NCBI RefSeq assembly: GCF_001752395.1
Contig: NZ_MKEK01000001.1
Coordinates: 3,265,509 to 3,329,508, forward strand
Direction of reading: 5' to 3'
DNA length: 64,000 bases
Origin: Rheinheimera salexigens
GTDB taxonomy: Bacteria > Pseudomonadota > Gammaproteobacteria > Enterobacterales > Alteromonadaceae
The translations under genes were made by a program, and so were the position numbers. Of this stretch, positions 60,248 to 64,000 are shown piece after piece. Position 1 is the first letter of the stretch, and each line of letters opens with the position of its first letter. Below the pieces are notes generated by a model that searched no databases, was not told the origin of the DNA, and saw nothing but the letters and a program-made list of their open reading frames with translations.

Positions 60248-63118
60248 ATGGAAAAAACCTTTAATCCTAGCGAAATTGAACAAGCCATGTATAACGCATG
60301 GGAAGCCAAAGGCTATTTTCAGCCATCAGGTGATCAAAGCAACGGCAATTATTGCATTATGATCCCACCGCCAAACGTCACCGGTAGCCTGCATATGGGC
60401 CATGCTTTTCAGCAAACCATTATGGATGCACTTACCCGTTATAAACGCATGCAAGGTAAAAACACCTTATGGCAAGTCGGTAGTGATCATGCCGGTATCG
60501 CCACCCAAATGGTCGTAGAACGTAAATTAGCTGCAGAAAACTTACCCACTCGGCATCAATTAGGCCGTGACGCTTTTATTGATAAAGTTTGGCAGTGGAA
60601 AGAAGAGTCTGGTGGCACTATTTCTGATCAAATGCGTCGTTTAGGCAACTCGGTTGACTGGACTCGCGAACGTTTCACTATGGACCCAGGGTTATCTGAA
60701 GCGGTTCAAGAAGTGTTTGTGCGCCTGTATGAAGACGATTTAATTTATCGCGGCAAACGCTTAGTTAACTGGGATCCAAAATTACACACGGCTATTTCTG
60801 ATTTAGAAGTCGAAAATAAAGAGCAAAAAGGCCACTTATGGTACTTGCGCTACCCATTAGCCGATGGTGCAACCACCGCTGATGGCCAAACCTATTTAGT
60901 GGTTGCGACCACGCGTCCTGAAACGATGTTAGGTGACAGCGCCGTAGCAGTCGATCCAGATGATGAGCGTTATCAAGCTTTAATTGGTAAGTTTATTGAA
61001 CTACCGTTAGTTAACCGGCGCATTCCTATTATTGCCGATAGATATGTCGATAAAGAGTTTGGTACTGGCTGCGTAAAAATTACCCCAGCACACGACTTTA
61101 ACGACTACGACATGGGTAAACGCCACCAGTTACCGCTGTATAATATTTTATCGCATGACGCGATGATTTTAGCTAATGCTGAAATTTATAATATCGACGG
61201 TACCGTTAATACCGAGCTAGATAGCCAATTACCTGCAGCCTTTGCTGGTATGGAACGCTTTGCTGCCCGTAAAGCTATTGTTGCCGCCTTTGCAGATGCA
61301 GGCCTATTAGAAAAAATTGATGACCATGGCTTAAAAGTGCCTTATGGCGATCGCAGTGGCGTAGTCATTGAACCGCTTTTAACCGATCAATGGTATGTTC
61401 GCGTAGCCCCGTTAGCTAAAACAGCGACTGAAGCGGTTGAAAGCGGTCAAATTGAATTTGTGCCCAAGCAATACGAAAACATGTATTACAGTTGGATGCG
61501 TGACATTCAAGATTGGTGTATTTCGCGCCAATTATGGTGGGGACACCGCATACCGGCCTGGTATGACGACAACGGTAAAGTGTATGTTGGCCGTGATGAA
61601 GCCGAAGTGCGCGCTAAATATAATTTAGCCAACGATTTTGCCTTACGCCAAGACGATGACGTATTAGATACTTGGTTTAGTTCAGCCTTGTGGACCTTCT
61701 CTACTTTAGGTTGGCCAGACAATACAGAAGACTTGCGCACTTTCCATCCTACCGATGTGCTAGTGACCGGTTTTGATATTATCTTTTTCTGGGTTGCCCG
61801 CATGATCATGATGACCATGCACTTTATAAAAGATGAAAACGGCAAGCCACAAGTACCGTTTAAAACCGTTTATGTCACCGGACTTATCCGCGATGAAAAT
61901 GGCGATAAAATGTCTAAATCTAAAGGTAATGTAGTCGATCCGTTAGATATGATTGATGGTATTAGCTTAGAGGACTTATTAGCAAAACGGACCAGCAATA
62001 TGATGCAGCCAAAAATGGCTGAGAAAATTGCTAAAGCAACCAAAGATCAGTTCCCTGAAGGCATTAGCGCCAGCGGTACTGATGCCGTACGCTTTACGTT
62101 AGCCGCCTTAGCATCAACCGGTCGAGACATTAATTGGGATATGAAGCGCTTAGAAGGCTATCGCAATTTCTGTAATAAACTATGGAATGCCAGTCGCTAC
62201 GTGTTAATGCATACTGAAAGCCAAGATTGTGGTTTTAATGCTAACCATGCCGATAGCTCGCAATTCCAGTTATCGTTAGCCGACAAATGGATTTTAGCCC
62301 AATACCAGCAGACGGTAACTCAGGTACGTCAGTACTTTGATAACTATCGTTTCGACTTAGCGGCAGCTACCTTGTATGAATTTACCTGGAACCAATTCTG
62401 CGATTGGTATTTAGAATTAACTAAACCGGTTTTATTCAAAGGCACAGCCGCGGAGCAACTTGCTACTCGACATACCCTAATTACGGTATTAGAAAGCTTA
62501 TTACGCTTAATGCACCCTATTATGCCTTATATTACTGAAACCATTTGGCAGTCGGTTAAACCCATTGCCGGTATTGCAGCCGAAAGCATTATGTTGCAAC
62601 CTTATCCTGAGCATAACAGCAGCTTAATTAATGACACCGCGACTGCCGATTTAGAGTGGTTAAAAGCAGTGATTACGGCTATTCGTAATATCCGTGGTGA
62701 AATGAATATTGCGCCAAGCAAAGGCTTAAATATTTTACTGCGTAACGTTAATACTGAAGAACAACGCCGTTTAAGTGAAAACCAAAACTTTTTACAAAAT
62801 TTGGCCAAACTAGACAGTATTAATTTTTTAGCTGCGGGTGAAGTTGCTCCTGCTAGTGCGATTCAATCGATTGGCAGTATGGATTTATTAATCCCGATGG
62901 CCGGCTTAATCGACAAAGAAGCTGAGCTAAGCCGAATTGCTAAACAGCTTGAAAAAAACCAACAAGATTTAGGCCGGGTAAGCGGAAAATTGGCTAACGC
63001 TGGCTTTGTGGCTAAAGCACCAGAAGCAGTTTTAGCTAAGGAGCAAGCAAAACAAGCAGAGCTAGAACAAGCGGTGGTTAAACTGCAGCAACAACAAGCT
63101 GAAATCGCCGCCTTATAA
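60248..63118 (+). CDS. valS: Valyl-tRNA synthetase
   Basis: 956 residues, class Ia. [24 protein letters not shown] opens the protein. The HIGH motif is in [14 protein letters not shown] and the KMSKS motif in [13 protein letters not shown]. The editing domain (about 190-350) has [12 protein letters not shown]. The C terminus is a Lys/Glu/Gln-rich coiled coil that contacts the tRNA. It closes the pepA-holC-valS operon and has a good terminator. Confidence 0.98.
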   Translation: MEKTFNPSEIEQAMYNAWEAKGYFQPSGDQSNGNYCIMIPPPNVTGSLHMGHAFQQTIMDALTRYKRMQGKNTLWQVGSDHAGIATQMVVERKLAAENLPTRHQLGRDAFIDKVWQWKEESGGTISDQMRRLGNSVDWTRERFTMDPGLSEAVQEVFVRLYEDDLIYRGKRLVNWDPKLHTAISDLEVENKEQKGHLWYLRYPLADGATTADGQTYLVVATTRPETMLGDSAVAVDPDDERYQALIGKFIELPLVNRRIPIIADRYVDKEFGTGCVKITPAHDFNDYDMGKRHQLPLYNILSHDAMILANAEIYNIDGTVNTELDSQLPAAFAGMERFAARKAIVAAFADAGLLEKIDDHGLKVPYGDRSGVVIEPLLTDQWYVRVAPLAKTATEAVESGQIEFVPKQYENMYYSWMRDIQDWCISRQLWWGHRIPAWYDDNGKVYVGRDEAEVRAKYNLANDFALRQDDDVLDTWFSSALWTFSTLGWPDNTEDLRTFHPTDVLVTGFDIIFFWVARMIMMTMHFIKDENGKPQVPFKTVYVTGLIRDENGDKMSKSKGNVVDPLDMIDGISLEDLLAKRTSNMMQPKMAEKIAKATKDQFPEGISASGTDAVRFTLAALASTGRDINWDMKRLEGYRNFCNKLWNASRYVLMHTESQDCGFNANHADSSQFQLSLADKWILAQYQQTVTQVRQYFDNYRFDLAAATLYEFTWNQFCDWYLELTKPVLFKGTAAEQLATRHTLITVLESLLRLMHPIMPYITETIWQSVKPIAGIAAESIMLQPYPEHNSSLINDTATADLEWLKAVITAIRNIRGEMNIAPSKGLNILLRNVNTEEQRRLSENQNFLQNLAKLDSINFLAAGEVAPASAIQSIGSMDLLIPMAGLIDKEAELSRIAKQLEKNQQDLGRVSGKLANAGFVAKAPEAVLAKEQAKQAELEQAVVKLQQQQAEIAAL

Positions 63119-63157
63119 ACCCAACCACACTCAGTCTTGTTATCATAAGTCTGGGTT

Positions 63158-63188
63158 AAAAAAGCCAAGTTAATCACTTGGCTTTTTT
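63158..63188 (+). terminator. Terminator after valS
   Basis: AAAAAAGCCAAGT (63158-63170) pairs with ACTTGGCTTTTTT (63176-63188) around a 5-nt loop, with the U run at its 3' side. It is 39 bp past the valS stop. Confidence 0.9.
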
Positions 63189-63222
63189 ATGTCCGCAGTT
63201 TCATTCTCCAGCTAATTTATGT

Positions 63223-63270
63223 CTTAACTTTTGCCTTAACTTTCACCTTAACTTTCACCTTAACTTTTGC
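63223..63270. repeat. 12-bp tandem repeat, four units
   Basis: Units are CTTAACTTTTGC, CTTAACTTTCAC, CTTAACTTTCAC and CTTAACTTTTGC with no gap. The outer two and the inner two are identical pairs. It sits between the valS terminator and the next gene. Confidence 0.9.
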
Positions 63271-63539
63271 TGTAATTAGCGACAATTTCCATACTAATAA
63301 TACGGTTGTTAATTAAAATATTTTTGTTATTATTGCGCGCTATTTCAACACGGTTAAAACTTACTGTTGAAGTAATGCTTGCATAGCTTATTCACGCTAT
63401 TCAGCTAATGGTTAGGCCTACATTATTTAGGTGCTACCGCCAACTGTCACAAGCAAAGCGTGCCGTTGAATTGGCTTATCTGCTGCAACGGTTCCACTAA
63501 CCTTATTCCGGTTCATCGGGAAATTTAAGAGTATTACAC

Positions 63540-64000
63540 ATGATGTCAGCAGATAACTTAGTTGAGAGTCTAGCCGAACCTGTTGCGGCTGCGGCCGAAG
63601 CGGCCGCAGCGTCTCCTACCGCACTCAGTTTAATTCCACCTTTAGTTGTTTTAGCCTTAGCCATTTGGTTAAAACGGCCTATATTGGCGCTTATTGTCGG
63701 CGCTGTGGTGGGTTTATTATTGTATGCACCTAATCATGCCCTAGAAAACTTTGCCGAAACCTCGTTAAACGTAATGCAAGATGAAACTATCGGCTGGTTA
63801 ATTTTAGTCTGTGGCGGCTTTGGTGCCTTAATAGGCTTATTAGTTCATACCGGTGGCGCCTTAGCCTTTGGTATTAAAGCCCAACGTTTTGCCAAAGGTA
63901 AAAAATCATCTTTATTTATGACCTTTATTCTGGGCTTAGTGATATTTGTTGATGATTATCTTAATGCGCTGAGCGTGGGTGAAACCATGAAGCGTGTAAC
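63540..64000 (+). CDS. NhaC-family antiporter, N-terminal part (cut by window edge)
   Basis: About 153 residues are readable from tandem ATGs at 63540 and 63543. An Ala-rich N terminus (PVAAAAEAAAASPTAL) is followed by transmembrane helices: LVVLALAIWLKRP, LALIVGAVVGLLLYAP, then IGWLILVCGGFGALIGLL and FILGLVIFVDDYLNALSVG. The VDDYLN motif is typical of NhaC-type transporters. Members exchange Na+ for H+; some carry amino acids instead. The rest lies past the right edge. Confidence 0.85.
   Translation, partial: MMSADNLVESLAEPVAAAAEAAAASPTALSLIPPLVVLALAIWLKRPILALIVGAVVGLLLYAPNHALENFAETSLNVMQDETIGWLILVCGGFGALIGLLVHTGGALAFGIKAQRFAKGKKSSLFMTFILGLVIFVDDYLNALSVGETMKRV

Larger units (their letters stand above)
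63119..63539. other. Long intergenic region and leader before nhaC-type gene
   Basis: 421 bp. After the valS terminator it has a 12-bp tandem repeat (63223-63270) and then about 270 bp without an ORF. The last 150 bp can be drawn as a branched fold: GGTTAG (63410-63415) with CTAACC (63497-63502), CCTA/TAGG inside, and CCGTTG with CAACGG. It could be a riboswitch-type leader or chance. Start AAGAG spacing before 63540 fits a ribosome binding site. Confidence 0.5.

Noticed and set aside
63410..63502. Possible lysine riboswitch because ACTGTCA (63443-63449) and GGTGC occur before an NhaC-type gene
   Set aside because: The order of the conserved words and the missing GCCGAAG-type core do not fit the lysine riboswitch. 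Only a generic structured leader is claimed.

Overview
The window is a gene-dense chromosomal segment of a gammaproteobacterium. The gene blocks (rpsF-priB-rpsR-rplI-dnaB; amiB-mutL-miaA-hfq-hflX-hflK-hflC; lptFG divergent from pepA-holC-valS; queA-tgt-yajC-secD-secF) are the arrangements known from Enterobacterales, Vibrionales and Alteromonadales. Protein character (MotX of a sodium-driven polar flagellum, NhaC- and NhaP2-type antiporters, DUF3016, PriB) and a moderate G+C content point to an aquatic or marine Alteromonadales-like organism, possibly near Rheinheimera or Arsukibacterium. The genus is inference only.

Layout. 1-2050: dnaB start (cut by the window edge) and the rpsF-priB-rpsR-rplI ribosomal/primosome operon, with a promoter and a probable S6:S18 autoregulatory leader. 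2052-2113: a perfect 27-bp inverted repeat of REP-like type. 2135-8916: rlmB, rnr, motX, an S41 lipoprotein protease and purA. 9042-18657: a kynureninase-like PLP enzyme, then hflC, hflK, hflX, hfq, miaA, mutL, amiB and tsaE, all on the minus strand. 18846-22548: queG, a DUF1289 protein, a succinate/acetate CoA-transferase, tRNA-Gly(GCC) and orn. 22726-25548: rsgA, psd (with an unusual Ser-rich tail) and a glycerophosphodiesterase. 25575-29314: a lone MerC, a small helical protein, a DUF3016 protein and groES-groEL behind a sigma-32 promoter. 29647-35734: dsbD, aroQ-accB-accC, prmA and fpr. 35742-41731: nhaP2, two tandem TraT lipoproteins, suhB, a TraB/GumN protein and a rhodanese. 41822-47286: secF, secD, yajC, tgt and queA. 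47378-55866: oxyR and a phosphate block (pit, DUF47 partner, phoU, then gcvR and ppk-ppx). 55916-64000: lptG-lptF, pepA-holC-valS and the start of an NhaC-family antiporter after a long leader.

Functional themes: translation and tRNA modification (rlmB, miaA, tsaE, queG, tgt, queA, prmA, valS, tRNA-Gly), RNA turnover (rnr, orn, hfq), protein quality control and export (groESL, hflKC, secDF-yajC, dsbD), envelope biogenesis (amiB, lptFG, psd), and phosphate/polyphosphate handling (pit, phoU, ppk, ppx).

I found no insertion sequence, prophage, CRISPR array, toxin-antitoxin pair or defence island. No clearly new multi-gene system is visible. The less ordinary items are the REP-like inverted repeat, the tandem TraT pair with a remodelled second copy, the Ser-rich PSD tail, the PLP enzyme between hflC and purA, a mismatch in the tRNA-Gly anticodon stem, and the repeat-bearing leader before nhaC.
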